Source: Halorubrum sp. CSM-61 (lineage in GTDB: Archaea; Halobacteriota; Halobacteria; Halobacteriales; Haloferacaceae). From it: 64,000 bases of DNA. Positions 1 to 10,353 of this stretch are shown here, in pieces (position 1 is the first letter of the stretch; every line of letters begins with the position of its first letter). The stretch covers positions 157,142-221,141 of the forward strand of contig NZ_RJJW01000001.1 of assembly GCF_003781945.1 (NCBI RefSeq), in the 5' to 3' direction. The position numbers and the translations under genes were made by a program. The notes below the pieces were generated by a model. It had not been told where the DNA came from, did no database searches, and saw nothing but the letters and a program-made list of their open reading frames with translations.

Positions 1-2
1 CG

Positions 3-617
3 CTGATCTTCATCCTCTACGAGGCGATCGGGCAGTACCGGGCGATGACCGAGACCGGCGGGTTCCCCTACAAACTCCCCTTCATGTTCATCGTCGCCAG
101 CGGGGTGTGGAACTTCGTCGGCGCCGGGGTGCTCGGCTTCTTCATCAACCTCCCGCTCATCAACTACTACGAGCACGGCACCTACCTCACCGTGGGACAC
201 GCCCACGCCGCGATGTTCGGGGCGTTCGGCTTCCTCGCGCTCGGCATGGTGGCGTACATGCTCCAGCTGTCGATCGACCCCGAGCGCTGGGACGGCTCGT
301 GGCTCCGGGCGTCGTTCTGGCTGTGGAACGTCGGGCTCGCGCTGATGGTGTTCGTCTCGGTGCTCCCCGTCGGCTTCCTCCAGCTGGAGGTCGCGTTCAC
401 GGAGAGCTACGCCGCGGCGCGCAGCCTCGCGTTCTACAACGGCGATCTCGTCCAGACGCTGTTCTGGGCGCGGCTCCCGGGCGACACCCTGCTCATCCTC
501 GGGACGGTAGTCTACTTCGCGGACCTGATCCGCAAGCGGTTCGTCCTGCGGAGCTCCGCGGAGGACCCGACGATCGACGACATGGCCGTCGCGGAGGGGG
601 TCCTCGACGACGACTGA
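3..617 (+). CDS. norB: Nitric oxide reductase large subunit, C-terminal part (5' end outside window)
   Basis: Membrane heme-copper-superfamily enzyme that reduces NO to N2O in denitrification. The frame is open from the window start, so only about 204 C-terminal residues are visible. The segment NYYEHGTYLTVGHAHAAMFG matches the NorB signature (HGT..T..H.H); in this family the two His of H-x-H ligate heme b3 and low-spin heme b. At least four hydrophobic segments follow. The tail after the last helix is acidic and cytoplasmic-looking. Whether it is the single-subunit quinol-oxidising type (usual in haloarchaea) cannot be judged without the N-terminus. The next gene is convergent and starts its stop codon 7 nt further on. 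Confidence 0.82.
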   Translation: MIFILYEAIGQYRAMTETGGFPYKLPFMFIVASGVWNFVGAGVLGFFINLPLINYYEHGTYLTVGHAHAAMFGAFGFLALGMVAYMLQLSIDPERWDGSWLRASFWLWNVGLALMVFVSVLPVGFLQLEVAFTESYAAARSLAFYNGDLVQTLFWARLPGDTLLILGTVVYFADLIRKRFVLRSSAEDPTIDDMAVAEGVLDDD

Positions 618-624
618 GGGCGGT

Positions 625-1062
625 TCACTCGTCGTCGGTCCCCTCGTTCGACCAGTGGTCCGCGTCGGCTGCGATGTCGCGCACCTCCTGTCTGATTCCG
701 GCGTAGTTGTCGACGACGTTCCCCGCGGTGATGATCCCGACGGGAGTCATTCCCTCGACGACGACGAGCTTCTTCACCCGCTGGGTTCGCATGCGCTCCG
801 TCGCGGCCCGAAGGGTCTTTCTCGAATTGATCGTCGGAAGCCGTCGCATCGCTTTTCGGACCGGGATCGCCGAGAACGGGTCGTCGGTGACGTACCCGGC
901 GTGAAGCACGTCGGCTTCGCTGGTAAGTCCCGCCGGCGACCCCTCGTTCGTGACGACCACGCTGCCGACGCGGTTCCGGAGCATCAGATCGGCAGCGTCT
1001 CTGACTGAGGCGCTGACGTCGCAAGTGACGAGTTCGGTCGACATCACCTCCTCTATGAGCAT
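625..1062 (-). CDS. Protein with two CBS domains
   Basis: 145-residue protein made of a tandem CBS pair (roughly residues 7-60 and 70-125). It opens with the usual EVM(S/T)..LVTCD pattern, and the second repeat has VRKAMRRLPTI and VVEGMTPVGIITAGNVV. CBS pairs bind adenosyl nucleotides and act as energy or ligand sensors; the ligand here cannot be read from sequence. No effector domain is fused, so it probably works as a stand-alone regulator. The ATG at 1062 is followed by a second possible start six codons in; the first is preferred because the CBS pattern begins with it. The end is convergent with norB. Confidence 0.85.
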   Translation of the reverse strand: MLIEEVMSTELVTCDVSASVRDAADLMLRNRVGSVVVTNEGSPAGLTSEADVLHAGYVTDDPFSAIPVRKAMRRLPTINSRKTLRAATERMRTQRVKKLVVVEGMTPVGIITAGNVVDNYAGIRQEVRDIAADADHWSNEGTDDE

Positions 1063-1073
1063 GCACCCCGCTA

Positions 1074-1092
1074 CTCAAGGGGAGCACTTGAG
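1074..1092. other. Short inverted repeat upstream of CBS gene
   Basis: CTCAAG and CTTGAG, separated by 7 nt, lie 12-30 nt upstream of the CBS protein start, about where a TATA box or operator would sit. The stretch 1063-1190 otherwise contains nothing I recognise. Confidence 0.3.
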
Positions 1093-1190
1093 AACGAGGG
1101 TCGGTTCAAACCCTCTTCTTCAGACAGATTCTCCCCTGAAACAGCTAGTCGCTGACGAGTGCTTCTTGAGCAATTGCGGGAGTAATTATT

Positions 1191-1628
1191 GCAGATCGGT
1201 GGCGGCGAGAGAGTATTAAAACGACCGAGAGCGACGGCGACGATCGCTTATAAATGACGTGCGGTGGCGCGTGCCTCCGAGCGGCCGACAGGCCGCAAGG
1301 AGCACGCGCGAGGGAGCCCGCGGCCGCCTGTGGCGGCCGCGGCGAGGCTGGGGAGGCGTGAGGCGCGGTTGCGGCGTTGTGCGGGTGGGATTCAAAGGGG
1401 CAGCCGTGAGGGCGGCGCAGGCGACGCGAGCACCACAACGAGGGAGCAACGCGACCGAGTGAGGAGCGCGGCGAGCGTGCGCCGCCCTCACGGCTGGGGC
1501 TTTGCAGGTCTTCACCGCAATACCGTCGACCACTTATAAACAGCCGCCAGCAACACCACTCGATCGCTTATAAACAACCGATCAACCAATGTGCTATACC
1601 CACTCCCGTCATCAATCAAGAAGCAGGT
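1191..1628 (-). repeat. Structured repeat element, copy A (read on minus strand)
   Basis: About 438 bp, nearly identical in reverse orientation to 42683-43121. Read on the minus strand it has TTTATAAG/TTTATAAA boxes, the conserved AAAGCCCCAGCC start, a 19-bp stem whose arms are CAGCCGTGAGGGCGGCGCA and its complement around a loop of about 58 nt, the block CCCCTTTGAATCCCACCC, the block CCTCACGCCTCCCCAGCCTCG, then two further hairpins. The first of these (about 1316-1343) is CCGCGGCCGCC, loop ACA, GGCGGCCGCGG: a different sequence from copy B but again a perfect stem. Open frames across it are not credible as protein, because what is preserved is base pairing. The flank 1629-1798 holds nothing recognisable. 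Confidence 0.85.
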
Positions 1629-1798
1629 TCGTTCTCCCGGGAGATTAAAACAATACGTTGTGAAGTGTTCTTCGACACCACCCGAAACAGTGCTCTCCGC
1701 TATTGAGGGGGTCCAACTCCCGTCTCGATCGGCGCGACAGCAATCGTTCGGCCGGGAATCTCGGGACCGCCATCCCAAACGATCGCGTCCGTGGTGGC

Positions 1799-2194
1799 TC
1801 AGGCGTTGGCCTTCCGATCGCGTTTCGGCCGGTCGGTGAGCGGGATGTCGACGTCGATCTCGTCGTACCAGACGACCGGCCGCTTCGCTCGACCGTTCGC
1901 TTCGAGTTCGACGAGGCCGTAGTCGGCGAGCTCGTTCACGTTGTCGAGGACCTCCGGCGGGTTCCGATCGACGAGACGCGCCAGTTCGCGGATGCTCTCC
2001 GGCTCGTGTTCGACGATCGCCTCCAGCAGTTCGAGGTTGGTCGAGCGGAAGACGCGACCGAACGTTTCGAGGTCGTCGATGGAGAGCGTCGGCTGGCTCG
2101 GTTCGACGTCCTCGTCGGCGTCGATCGCTTCCAGACGCTCTTCGAGGTCGTTACGATCAGCGGACGTGATCTGGACGTGGAGTGTTCCGGTCAT
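1799..2194 (-). CDS. Winged-helix regulator, HVO_A0114-like (probable antitoxin partner)
   Basis: 131-residue acidic protein with a MarR/ArsR-like winged helix in the C-terminal half (NLELLEAIVEHEPESIRELA, then LVDRNPPEVLDNVNELADYG) followed by a basic tail. It resembles the haloarchaeal HVO_A0114-type DNA-binding proteins, which are commonly encoded next to a TumE-like protein; the gene 72 bp upstream on the same strand is exactly that, but frameshifted. Inferred role: DNA-binding repressor and antitoxin of a toxin-antitoxin pair. Start ATG at 2194, with the sequence MTGTLHVQITSADR. Confidence 0.7.
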   Translation of the reverse strand: MTGTLHVQITSADRNDLEERLEAIDADEDVEPSQPTLSIDDLETFGRVFRSTNLELLEAIVEHEPESIRELARLVDRNPPEVLDNVNELADYGLVELEANGRAKRPVVWYDEIDVDIPLTDRPKRDRKANA

Positions 2195-2266
2195 GAGTCG
2201 TGGGGTGTTGGGTGGTCGTCCGAGAGCGATCGCGGGTCCGTGTGTCGGCTCCCGTACTCGGACGGG

Positions 2267-2564
2267 CTACCAGTCGTCGCGCTTCTCCGGGGGAAGCGCC
2301 GCCCGCCAAGCACGGAAGATCTCCGCCAGGCCGGGGTAGTCGATCTCGACGGGCTCCTCCCCGAGGTGGAGTTCGTGGGTGCCGTGGTGGTTGTCGAAAC
2401 GGATGATGGGGGATTCTGCACCGGCTTCGCCGTAGTAGTAGGCGTACTTGATCCCCTCCTCGAACCGATCCGAAGTCGGGACCGAGAGCACGCGCACCCG
2501 CGCAACGGTAACCGTCAGCGTAGGCTTCGATCTCGTCTTCGAGCACGGTGACGTCATCGCTCAT
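2267..2564 (-). pseudogene. TumE-like toxin gene with a +1 frameshift
   Basis: The N-terminus MSDDVTVLEDEIEAYADG is in one frame and the rest, VRVLSVPTSDRFEEGIKYAY to a C-terminal AWRAALPPEKRDDW, is in another. Removing one A from the AA at 2510-2511 (plus strand) would join them as ADGTVARVRVLSVP, the expected continuation of the TumE family. The rest of the body is intact: YYYGEAGAESPIIRFDNHHG and HELHLGEEPVEIDYPGL. It lies upstream of the HVO_A0114-like regulator in the same direction, as in TumE-type toxin-antitoxin modules. It may be a genuinely inactivated toxin with a surviving antitoxin, or a sequencing error. Start ATG at 2564; GTG 6 nt further upstream is an alternative. Confidence 0.75.
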
Positions 2565-2642
2565 CCACACCTCTGTTGACGCCTCCGTCCCAATTAGGTG
2601 TTAGGTGAAACCCTAACAATAGTGGAGCGGTAGTTCATCGGC

Positions 2643-2680
2643 TTACGGAGAATCGAGGAGAAAGCCTCGATTCTCCGTAA
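2643..2680 (-). terminator. Perfect 16-bp hairpin downstream of the tungstate operon
   Basis: TTACGGAGAATCGAGG and its exact complement are separated by a 6-nt loop, 16 nt beyond the tupC stop. Such a long stem is unusual between haloarchaeal genes. It could end or stabilise the tup mRNA, or mark the boundary with the upstream gene. No strong U-tract is visible, so terminator is the best guess rather than certain. Confidence 0.55.
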
Positions 2681-2696
2681 AACACGCGATCCGCGC

Positions 2697-3452
2697 TCAG
2701 TACACCAGCTCTCCGGAGATGAACTTCCGGGTGCGCTCGTCTGACGGGTCCTCGAAGATCCGTTCCGTCGGCCCAATTTCCGTGATCCCGCCGTCGAGCA
2801 GCACCGCGACGCGGTCCGCGACGCGCTCGGCCTGATGCATGTCGTGCGTCGCCACGACGACGGCGATCCCCCGGCTGCGGGCCTCCTCGATGGCCTCCTC
2901 GATGACCGCGGTGTTCCGCGGGTCGAGGTCGGAGGTGGGCTCGTCCAACAGCAGCACGTCCGGGTCGTACGCCAGCGCGCGGGCGAACGACACGCGCTGC
3001 GCCTCTCCGCCCGACAGCGAGTCGGCGTGTTGGTTCGCCTTCTCGATCAGCCCGACGACGTCGAGCGACTCGCGGACCGCGTCGGGGGTCTCGGCGAGCC
3101 CCAGCGCCGCGGCGATCCGGTCGCTCCACGGGCTTCGGACCCGGAGCCCGTACTCGACGTTGCGCCCCACCGACGCGTCGAAGAGGCTCGCCTCCTGAAA
3201 GACCATCCCAACCCGCCGCCGCAGGGCGAGCCGCTCCGACTCCTCGGCGGCCCACGCGTCCGTGCCACCGAGGGCGACGGTCCCCGCGTCGGGTTCGATC
3301 GAGAGCGCGAGCGTCCGGAGCAGCGTCGTCTTGCCGACCCCGGAGGGACCGATGACGCCGAGGACCTCCCCTTTGTCCACCTCGACGGAGAGGTCGTCGA
3401 ACACCCGCTCGCCGCCGAACGACTGCGAGACGCCGGTCGCGCGGAACGTCAC
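2697..3452 (-). CDS. tupC: Tungstate ABC transporter ATP-binding protein
   Basis: 251-residue ABC ATPase that energises anion uptake on the cytoplasmic face. Walker [10 protein letters not shown] is at residues 35-43, the signature LSGGE at 146-150 and Walker B VLLLDE at 166-171, followed by the H-loop ATHD. Last gene of a three-gene operon; its start overlaps the permease stop by 4 bp, implying translational coupling. Substrate assignment comes from the TupA-like binding protein, not from this subunit. Molybdate is an alternative substrate. Confidence 0.88.
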   Translation of the reverse strand: MTFRATGVSQSFGGERVFDDLSVEVDKGEVLGVIGPSGVGKTTLLRTLALSIEPDAGTVALGGTDAWAAEESERLALRRRVGMVFQEASLFDASVGRNVEYGLRVRSPWSDRIAAALGLAETPDAVRESLDVVGLIEKANQHADSLSGGEAQRVSFARALAYDPDVLLLDEPTSDLDPRNTAVIEEAIEEARSRGIAVVVATHDMHQAERVADRVAVLLDGGITEIGPTERIFEDPSDERTRKFISGELVY

Positions 3453-4171
3453 CGCGTCACCCCGCTGTCGCCGAAGTGCACGACCACGGCGTTGACGGTC
3501 AACACGAGCGCGACGAGGACTGCTCCGAGGATCATCGCCGTCTCGTACTGCCCCTGACGCGCCTCCAGCTGGATGGCGGTGGTCAGCGTCCGGGTCTTCG
3601 AGACTCCGTCCGCGCTCGTGATGTTACCGCCCACGATGAGCACCGAGCCGACCTCGCTTATCGCCCGGCCGAAGCCGGCGAGGATCGCGGTCGCGATCCC
3701 GTAGCGCGCCTCTTTCAAGACGACGAGCGCCGCGTCGAGGCGCGTGCCGCCGAGCGCGCGCGCCGCGTCGCGGACGCCCTCGTCCACCCCCGAGACCGCC
3801 GCGAGGGTGATCGCCGTGATCGGCGGCGTCGCGAGCACGAACTGCGACGCGATCATCGCCTCCCTCGTGAAGACGAGGTTCAGCGATCCGAGCGGCCCCT
3901 GATTGGAGACCGCGAAGAGGACGACGAGGCCGACGACCACGCTCGGGAATCCCATCCCCGTGTTGACCACGGACTTCACGAACCCCTTCCCGCGGAACTC
4001 GGCGAAGCCGAGCAGGACGGCGACCGGCACGCTGAACAGCGTGCTCAGCGCCACGGCGGTGAGGCTCACGTACAGCGAGACGTAGATGACACTGGAGACG
4101 TAGCCGTCTCTGAACGGGAGGTCGAGGAGCGCGGACGCCAGCTCCGGAATCGCCGCGAGGGACACGCTCAC
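3449..4171 (-). CDS. tupB: Tungstate ABC transporter permease
   Basis: 240-residue integral membrane protein with about five or six hydrophobic segments (for example [20 protein letters not shown] and [14 protein letters not shown]). The cytoplasmic ABC-contact (EAA-type) loop contains [20 protein letters not shown]. The motif [19 protein letters not shown] is typical of TupB/WtpB-like permeases. It overlaps tupA and tupC by 4 bp each, so the three subunits are made from one transcript. Confidence 0.87.
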   Translation of the reverse strand: MSVSLAAIPELASALLDLPFRDGYVSSVIYVSLYVSLTAVALSTLFSVPVAVLLGFAEFRGKGFVKSVVNTGMGFPSVVVGLVVLFAVSNQGPLGSLNLVFTREAMIASQFVLATPPITAITLAAVSGVDEGVRDAARALGGTRLDAALVVLKEARYGIATAILAGFGRAISEVGSVLIVGGNITSADGVSKTRTLTTAIQLEARQGQYETAMILGAVLVALVLTVNAVVVHFGDSGVTR

Positions 4172-5100
4172 TCGTCCGCGGAGTCGCTACTCCAACCTTC
4201 CGGAACGTACTGCTGGAAGTCCGGGTCCTCGGAGACGGCCTCCGGGAAGAACAGCTGCTCGCCGTTCACCTCGTAGCCCGAGATCGAGTCCTGCGTCTCG
4301 GGGCTCGTGATCCATCCGATGTACGCCATCGCGAGGTCGTAGTTGGCGTTGTCGTGGACCCCGGGATTGACCGCCATGATCCCGTAGGGGTTCGCGAGGA
4401 TCTCCGGTCCGTCCTCGATCGGACCTTGGACGAGGATCGCGAGGTCGACCTCGGAGCGCTGCGAGATGAACGTCCCGCGGTCCGAGAGCGTGTACGCGCC
4501 CTGTTGGCTCGCGTTGTTGAGCGCCTCGCCCATCCCGCTTCCCGTCTCTTGGTACCAGTCGCCGCCGGGTTCGGTGCCGGCCGCCTCCCAGAGGTTGAGC
4601 TCCTTGGTGTGCGTCCCGGAGTTGTCCCCGCGTGAGACGAACGCCGCCTCCGCCTCGGCGATCGTCGCGAGCGCTTCGGTCGCCGAGGACATCCCCTGAA
4701 TCCCCGCCGGGTCGCTCTCGGGGCCGACGATCACGAAGTCGTTGAACATCAGGTCGCGTCGGTTCACGCCGTACCCGTTGCGCAGGAACTCGTCTTCGAG
4801 CCCGCGGGCATGGACCATCACCACGTCGGCGTCGCCGTTGCGGGCCGACTCCAGGGCCGCGCCGGTCCCCTGCGCGACCGCGTCGACGCTCACGCCATAC
4901 ATGTCCTCGAAGCCGGTGTGGATCTCGTCGAGCAGCCCGGTGTCGTAGGTGCTGGTCGTCGTCGTGAGCGTGAGCGTCTCCCCGGCCACGGCGGGCCCGT
5001 CGTCGTCGTCGCTACCGGCGATGAGTTGCGTACAACCCGCGGTGCTCGCGACCGCGCCCGCGCCGAGCGCGGCCAGGAATCCCCGTCGATGTATCGTCAT
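4168..5100 (-). CDS. tupA: Tungstate-binding lipoprotein of ABC transporter
   Basis: 310-residue extracellular solute-binding protein. The N-terminus carries a Tat motif ([12 protein letters not shown]) and a lipobox ending in Cys23 (STAGC), so it is exported folded and lipid-anchored. The start of the mature domain, [13 protein letters not shown], and the segment [15 protein letters not shown] are hallmark TupA patterns for oxyanion binding. First gene of the operon. A TATA-like CTATATCC (minus strand, about 5124-5133) lies about 25-33 nt before the ATG, fitting a leaderless transcript. Tungstate would serve molybdopterin/tungstopterin enzymes such as the one at 21.5 kb. Confidence 0.88.
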   Translation of the reverse strand: MTIHRRGFLAALGAGAVASTAGCTQLIAGSDDDDGPAVAGETLTLTTTTSTYDTGLLDEIHTGFEDMYGVSVDAVAQGTGAALESARNGDADVVMVHARGLEDEFLRNGYGVNRRDLMFNDFVIVGPESDPAGIQGMSSATEALATIAEAEAAFVSRGDNSGTHTKELNLWEAAGTEPGGDWYQETGSGMGEALNNASQQGAYTLSDRGTFISQRSEVDLAILVQGPIEDGPEILANPYGIMAVNPGVHDNANYDLAMAYIGWITSPETQDSISGYEVNGEQLFFPEAVSEDPDFQQYVPEGWSSDSADE

Positions 5101-5123
5101 AGATACACCGAAGGGATGGCCTC

Positions 5124-5133
5124 GGATATAGCT
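5124..5133 (-). promoter_or_regulatory. TATA box of the tup operon
   Basis: CTATATCC on the minus strand lies about 25-33 nt upstream of the tupA ATG, the usual haloarchaeal distance for a leaderless start. Confidence 0.5.
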
Positions 5134-5151
5134 TCTGCCGAGACTGTGCCG

Positions 5152-5253
5152 GGAACCGGTTACTCGTGGACAGGTACGGCCCCGGAATTTCTCAACCGAA
5201 CCCGAAACCGGTTACGCCCGAGCGACGGAGCCACAGAGACCGGAACCGATTGC
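5152..5253. promoter_or_regulatory. Three operator-like repeats, consensus GRAACCGRTTRC
   Basis: Three 12-mers in one orientation: GGAACCGGTTAC (5152-5163), GAAACCGGTTAC (5204-5215) and GGAACCGATTGC (5242-5253). The AACCGGTT core is palindromic. They lie between the divergent tup operon and the ModE-like regulator gene, so they are candidate binding sites for that regulator. Inference only. Confidence 0.5.
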
Positions 5254-5308
5254 CGTCGGGCGGCGACCGGAGGGAAAACGCCAACACCTCCGGGGTCGAC
5301 ACGCGGGT

Positions 5309-6109
5309 ATGGACGAGTCGTCGGAACGCGACGGAAACGGCGGCGAAAGCGTCGAGTCGGGCGGCGCCGCGGGCCGTGGCCGGGCCGCGCTCATCGAGGA
5401 CGGCGTCGAGTTCGACGGCCGCGACGCCGCGCTCCTCCGGGCGGTCCACGAGGCGGGGTCGGTCGCGGGCGCGGCCGCGGAGCTGGGTCGGTCCCGCGCC
5501 CGCGCGCTCGCGAGGATCGAGGCGTTAGAGGAGGCGTTCGGCACCCTCGTCGAGCGTCGGCGCGGCGGCTCCGGCGGCGGCGGGAGTCGGCTCTCGGCGG
5601 GCGGCCGCGACCTCCTCGACCGGTACGACCGCCTGCAGGCCGTGCTGGCCGCGACCGCGAGCGTCCCGGAGACGGTGCTCGACGGGACGGTCGCGAGCGT
5701 CGACGGCGAGCTGGCCGACGTCGACACCGCGGTCGGCACGGTGCGCGGGCTCCGCGGCGGGGTGGATGAGCACGGCGACGCCGGCGACGGCCGCGAGGGG
5801 GTGGCCGTCGGCGACGCGGTGCAGGTCCGGATCGGCGCCGACGCGGTGACGATTTATAAGGACACCGCGGAGGTGGACCCGGACGCGACGAGCGCCCGGA
5901 ACCGGCTGCGCGGTATGGTCGCCGGCGTCGAGGCGGGCGAGACGGTGTCGACGGTTCGGGTGGCGGTGGACGGGGTGGAGTTCCGGGTGCTGATCACGGC
6001 CGAGAGCGCGGCGCGCTTGGCCCTCGACGCGGGCGACGAGGTGGCGATCCGGTGGAAAGCGACCGCGACGCGGGTCGTCAGGGGGTCGACGACGCCGGGA
6101 CGCGAGTAG
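5309..6109 (+). CDS. ModE-like transcriptional regulator: HTH plus TOBE domains
   Basis: 266-residue regulator. After a Gly/Ser/Glu-rich leader, a LysR/ModE-type winged helix (about residues 35-100; DAALLRAVHEAGSVAGAAAE, LGRSRARALARIEALEEAFG) is followed by two TOBE-like oxyanion-binding modules (about 118-185 and 195-258; the second begins RLRGMVAGVEAGE). This is the architecture of ModE, which senses molybdate or tungstate and represses transport genes. Its divergent position beside tupABC and the shared repeats support control of tungstate uptake. Start ATG at 5309. Confidence 0.8.
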   Translation: MDESSERDGNGGESVESGGAAGRGRAALIEDGVEFDGRDAALLRAVHEAGSVAGAAAELGRSRARALARIEALEEAFGTLVERRRGGSGGGGSRLSAGGRDLLDRYDRLQAVLAATASVPETVLDGTVASVDGELADVDTAVGTVRGLRGGVDEHGDAGDGREGVAVGDAVQVRIGADAVTIYKDTAEVDPDATSARNRLRGMVAGVEAGETVSTVRVAVDGVEFRVLITAESAARLALDAGDEVAIRWKATATRVVRGSTTPGRE

Positions 6110-6173
6110 CCGAATGGGGCGATTTGGTTTATGTAGGGCGAACTAACTTAACAGCGGAGAGAAATTATGACTC

Positions 6174-6419
6174 GTGACTGAATCATCCAAAGCGGTAACG
6201 AACGATACCGTGGCCGGGATCGACACGGGCAGCCTCGGACCCGCAGCACTGGCGTCCCTCGGCTCCGTCGGCCTCGCGCTGTACTTCTACTACGTGCGCG
6301 GGGACAAGCAACGCGGGCAGTTCGTCGGGCTGTGGCCGAGCACCATCCTCGCGCTCGCCACCTACCTGCGACTCGAGCAGATCAAGCAGACGCTCGACGA
6401 GCACGCCGACGACGACTGA
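6174..6419 (+). CDS. Small membrane protein, unknown function
   Basis: 81 residues starting at GTG. One or two hydrophobic segments (ALASLGSVGLALYFYYVRG and a weaker GLWPSTILALATYLRL), then a charged tail KQTLDEHADDD. An ATG 8 nt upstream is out of frame and stops after four codons, so the GTG is the only reasonable start. AT-rich sequence (TTTATGTAGGGCGAACTAAC) about 30-45 nt upstream may hold the promoter. I do not recognise a family. Confidence 0.6.
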   Translation: MTESSKAVTNDTVAGIDTGSLGPAALASLGSVGLALYFYYVRGDKQRGQFVGLWPSTILALATYLRLEQIKQTLDEHADDD

Positions 6420-6521
6420 GATCGAGGTAGACTGCGGCGCTTTTTCGCCCGAGAACGACGGTAGTCACCAGCCCGTGGCGGAGTCACCGATGCCGCCGGC
6501 ATCGGTTGCCGGCGCTTCGGC

Positions 6522-8315
<1,794 letters not shown>

Positions 8316-8534
8316 CAGTGATCGCCCCGAAAAGGTCGGTTGTCTACCGTTCCGCCCGGGCGTCAGTTAAGCCTTTCAAAATGCGTGCGTCTCGCGGGCG
8401 TCCGTTTCGGGGGGACAGAGGCGCCCGAGACCGTGACGTCTCGCCGCGCTGACCGGCCTCGTCACGCTCAGACTCGTCTGTCACCCGTCCGACGGCCCGT
8501 GGAGTTTAAGACCGTTGCCCCGGACGGTGCGAAC

Positions 8535-8780
8535 ATGGTCGACATCCTCGCGGAGAACCTCTCCGGGAAGGCGGTGATGAGCGCGGACGGAACGGAGCTC
8601 GGGGACCTGTACAACATCACGATGGACCTCAAGTCGGGCGAGCTCTCCGACCTGCTGGTGAGCCCCCACGAGCACCTCAGCACGGAGCGCTCGGGCTTCG
8701 ACGTCGACGAGATGGGCCGTCTGAAAGTGCCGGTTGCGAACGTGCAGGCGGTGAAAGACTACATCGTCGTCGCCCGCTGA
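8535..8780 (+). CDS. PRC-barrel domain protein
   Basis: 81 residues, essentially one PRC-barrel: LSGKAVMSADGTELGDLYNI, then KSGELSDLLVSP, ending VANVQAVKDYIVVAR. Archaeal stand-alone PRC-barrels of this type resemble the RimM C-terminal fold and are thought to bind RNA or ribosomal proteins; some homologues resemble cell-division proteins. The ATG at 8535 is chosen because the fold begins there and GTTTAAGACC lies about 26-33 nt upstream. Its TGA overlaps the ATG of the next gene, an rRNA-processing nuclease, by one base, hinting at a shared role in ribosome maturation. Confidence 0.8.
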   Translation: MVDILAENLSGKAVMSADGTELGDLYNITMDLKSGELSDLLVSPHEHLSTERSGFDVDEMGRLKVPVANVQAVKDYIVVAR

Positions 8781-9238
8781 TGGAAGTCCTCGACACCTCG
8801 GCGTTCATCCACGAGTACACCACTGACGACGACGCGGTCTCGGTGCCCGAAGTCCACGAGGAGCTCACCGGTGAGGGGGCGCTCCGGTTCGACGCGATGG
8901 AGGGCTCCGGCATGACGATCCACGTCCCGGCCCCGGAGGTCCTCGACAACGTCCGGCGCGCCGCGCGCGGCTCCGGCGACGCCGCGGAGCTGTCCGACAC
9001 CGACACCCGGCTGATCGCGACCGCGCTCGAACTCAGCGCGACGCTCGTCACCGACGATTACGCCATGCAGAACGTCGCCGAGCGGCTCGACATCGCCGTG
9101 GAAGCCATCGCGCGCGACGGAATCACCGAAGAGCGAGAGTGGCGGTTCCAGTGCGTCGGCTGTAACCGCACCTTCGAGGAGAACAAGGAGCGGTGCCCGA
9201 TCTGCGGGAGCGACCTGACGCGGAAGAACCCGGCGTAG
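8780..9238 (+). CDS. nob1: rRNA maturation endonuclease Nob1 (PIN plus zinc ribbon)
   Basis: 152 residues. The PIN nuclease domain starts with the catalytic Asp in MEVLDTSAF and continues with LSDTDTRLIATALELSATLV and VTDDYAMQNVA, supplying further metal-binding acids. It ends in a zinc ribbon with CVGC and CPICG. Archaeal Nob1 cuts the 3' end of 16S rRNA precursor. Translationally coupled (one-base overlap) to the PRC-barrel gene. Confidence 0.9.
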   Translation: MEVLDTSAFIHEYTTDDDAVSVPEVHEELTGEGALRFDAMEGSGMTIHVPAPEVLDNVRRAARGSGDAAELSDTDTRLIATALELSATLVTDDYAMQNVAERLDIAVEAIARDGITEEREWRFQCVGCNRTFEENKERCPICGSDLTRKNPA

Positions 9239-9278
9239 CGCGGAACTTCGCTTTTCTCTCCCCTTCGATTTCGAACCC

Positions 9279-10289
9279 TCAGTCCGCCGACTCCGGCTCC
9301 GCGTCGCGGTCGGCGGACGAGGGCTGGAGGTCGCTCCCCGCGGATGATTCCTGTGAGGGCCCGCTCTCGTCCGCGTCGGCGTCGTCGCCCGGAAGCGCGG
9401 TGGTGAGCGCGTCGGCGTCGATCGGGAGCCGGTCGCGGAGCCGCCGCGCGACCGCGTGCGCCTCCGCGATCTCGACCTCGGCGACCGCCCGGACGAGCGC
9501 GACCGCGCGCTCCGCGCGGGCCCGCCGCCACGACTCCTCGCGCGACTGGTACGTGCGGATGGCCCGGAGGAACTCCGCCTGCGAGAACTCCGGCCAGTAC
9601 GGGGCACAGAAGTAGACGGCCGCCTCGTTTCCGTTCGCGTGCCACGGCAGGAAGTTCGAGGTGCGCTCGTCGCCGCCGGTCCGGACGATGAGGTCGACGT
9701 CGCGGACCGGTCGGTCGTACAGCCGGTCCTCGACGGTCTCGACGTCGACGTCGTCGGGGGCGAGGTCGCCGGCGTCGACGTCGCGCGCGATCGCCGACGC
9801 CGCGTCGAGCAGCTCCGTCCGGCCGCCGTACGCCAGCGCGACGTTCAGCGTGAACCGGTCGTTGTCCGCGGTGCGGCGCTCCGCGTAGGTCACCGCGTCG
9901 CGCACGCGCTCGGGGAGGCGCTCGACGTCCCCGATCGCGCGGACGCGGACCCCCTGCTCGTGGACGCGGTCGGCGTCGGCGAAGTCCCGGAGCTTGTCCT
10001 CCAAGAGATCGAACAGCGGCTCTAACTCCTCGTCCGGGCGATCGAAGTTCTCGGTCGAGAAGGCGTACAGCGTCAGCTCCGCGACGCCTAAGTCCGCGCA
10101 CCAGTCGAGCACGCGCTCGGTGGTGGCGGCGCCGGCGCGGTGGCCGTCGGGCGCGTCGTCGCCGCGCTCGCGGGCGTACCGCCGGTTTCCGTCCTGAATG
10201 ATCGCGACGTGCGCCGGTACGTCCTCGATCTCCCGGCGGAGGTGCCGGCGGTACGCGCGCTCGGTGAGGTCGCGGAGGCGGTCCAACAT
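9279..10289 (-). CDS. uppS: Cis-prenyltransferase (UppS family)
   Basis: 336 residues from the ATG at 10289 (a TTG three codons upstream is less likely). It condenses isopentenyl diphosphate in cis to build the long-chain polyprenyl (dolichol-type) carrier used for N-glycosylation. Signatures: IIQDGNRRYARERG with the catalytic Asp, DGHRAGA, LYAFSTENFDRP, VALAYGGRTELLDA and DLIVRTGGDERTSNFLPW. The C-terminal 70 residues are a low-complexity acidic tail beyond the normal family end. Divergent from the next gene over a short shared promoter region. Confidence 0.92.
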   Translation of the reverse strand: MLDRLRDLTERAYRRHLRREIEDVPAHVAIIQDGNRRYARERGDDAPDGHRAGAATTERVLDWCADLGVAELTLYAFSTENFDRPDEELEPLFDLLEDKLRDFADADRVHEQGVRVRAIGDVERLPERVRDAVTYAERRTADNDRFTLNVALAYGGRTELLDAASAIARDVDAGDLAPDDVDVETVEDRLYDRPVRDVDLIVRTGGDERTSNFLPWHANGNEAAVYFCAPYWPEFSQAEFLRAIRTYQSREESWRRARAERAVALVRAVAEVEIAEAHAVARRLRDRLPIDADALTTALPGDDADADESGPSQESSAGSDLQPSSADRDAEPESAD

Positions 10290-10353
10290 ATGTGCCAACT
10301 GACTCGACCGAGGGATATGTACTTTTACCCTCAGGCCGCGCAGATCGCGGCCG

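Noticed and set aside
1216-1533. 105-residue frame inside repeat copy A, also 105 residues in copy B (42779-43096)
   Set aside because: Although both copies keep this frame, the conserved features are stems and promoter boxes. Copy C breaks it, and the amino-acid composition is that of translated GC-rich hairpins.
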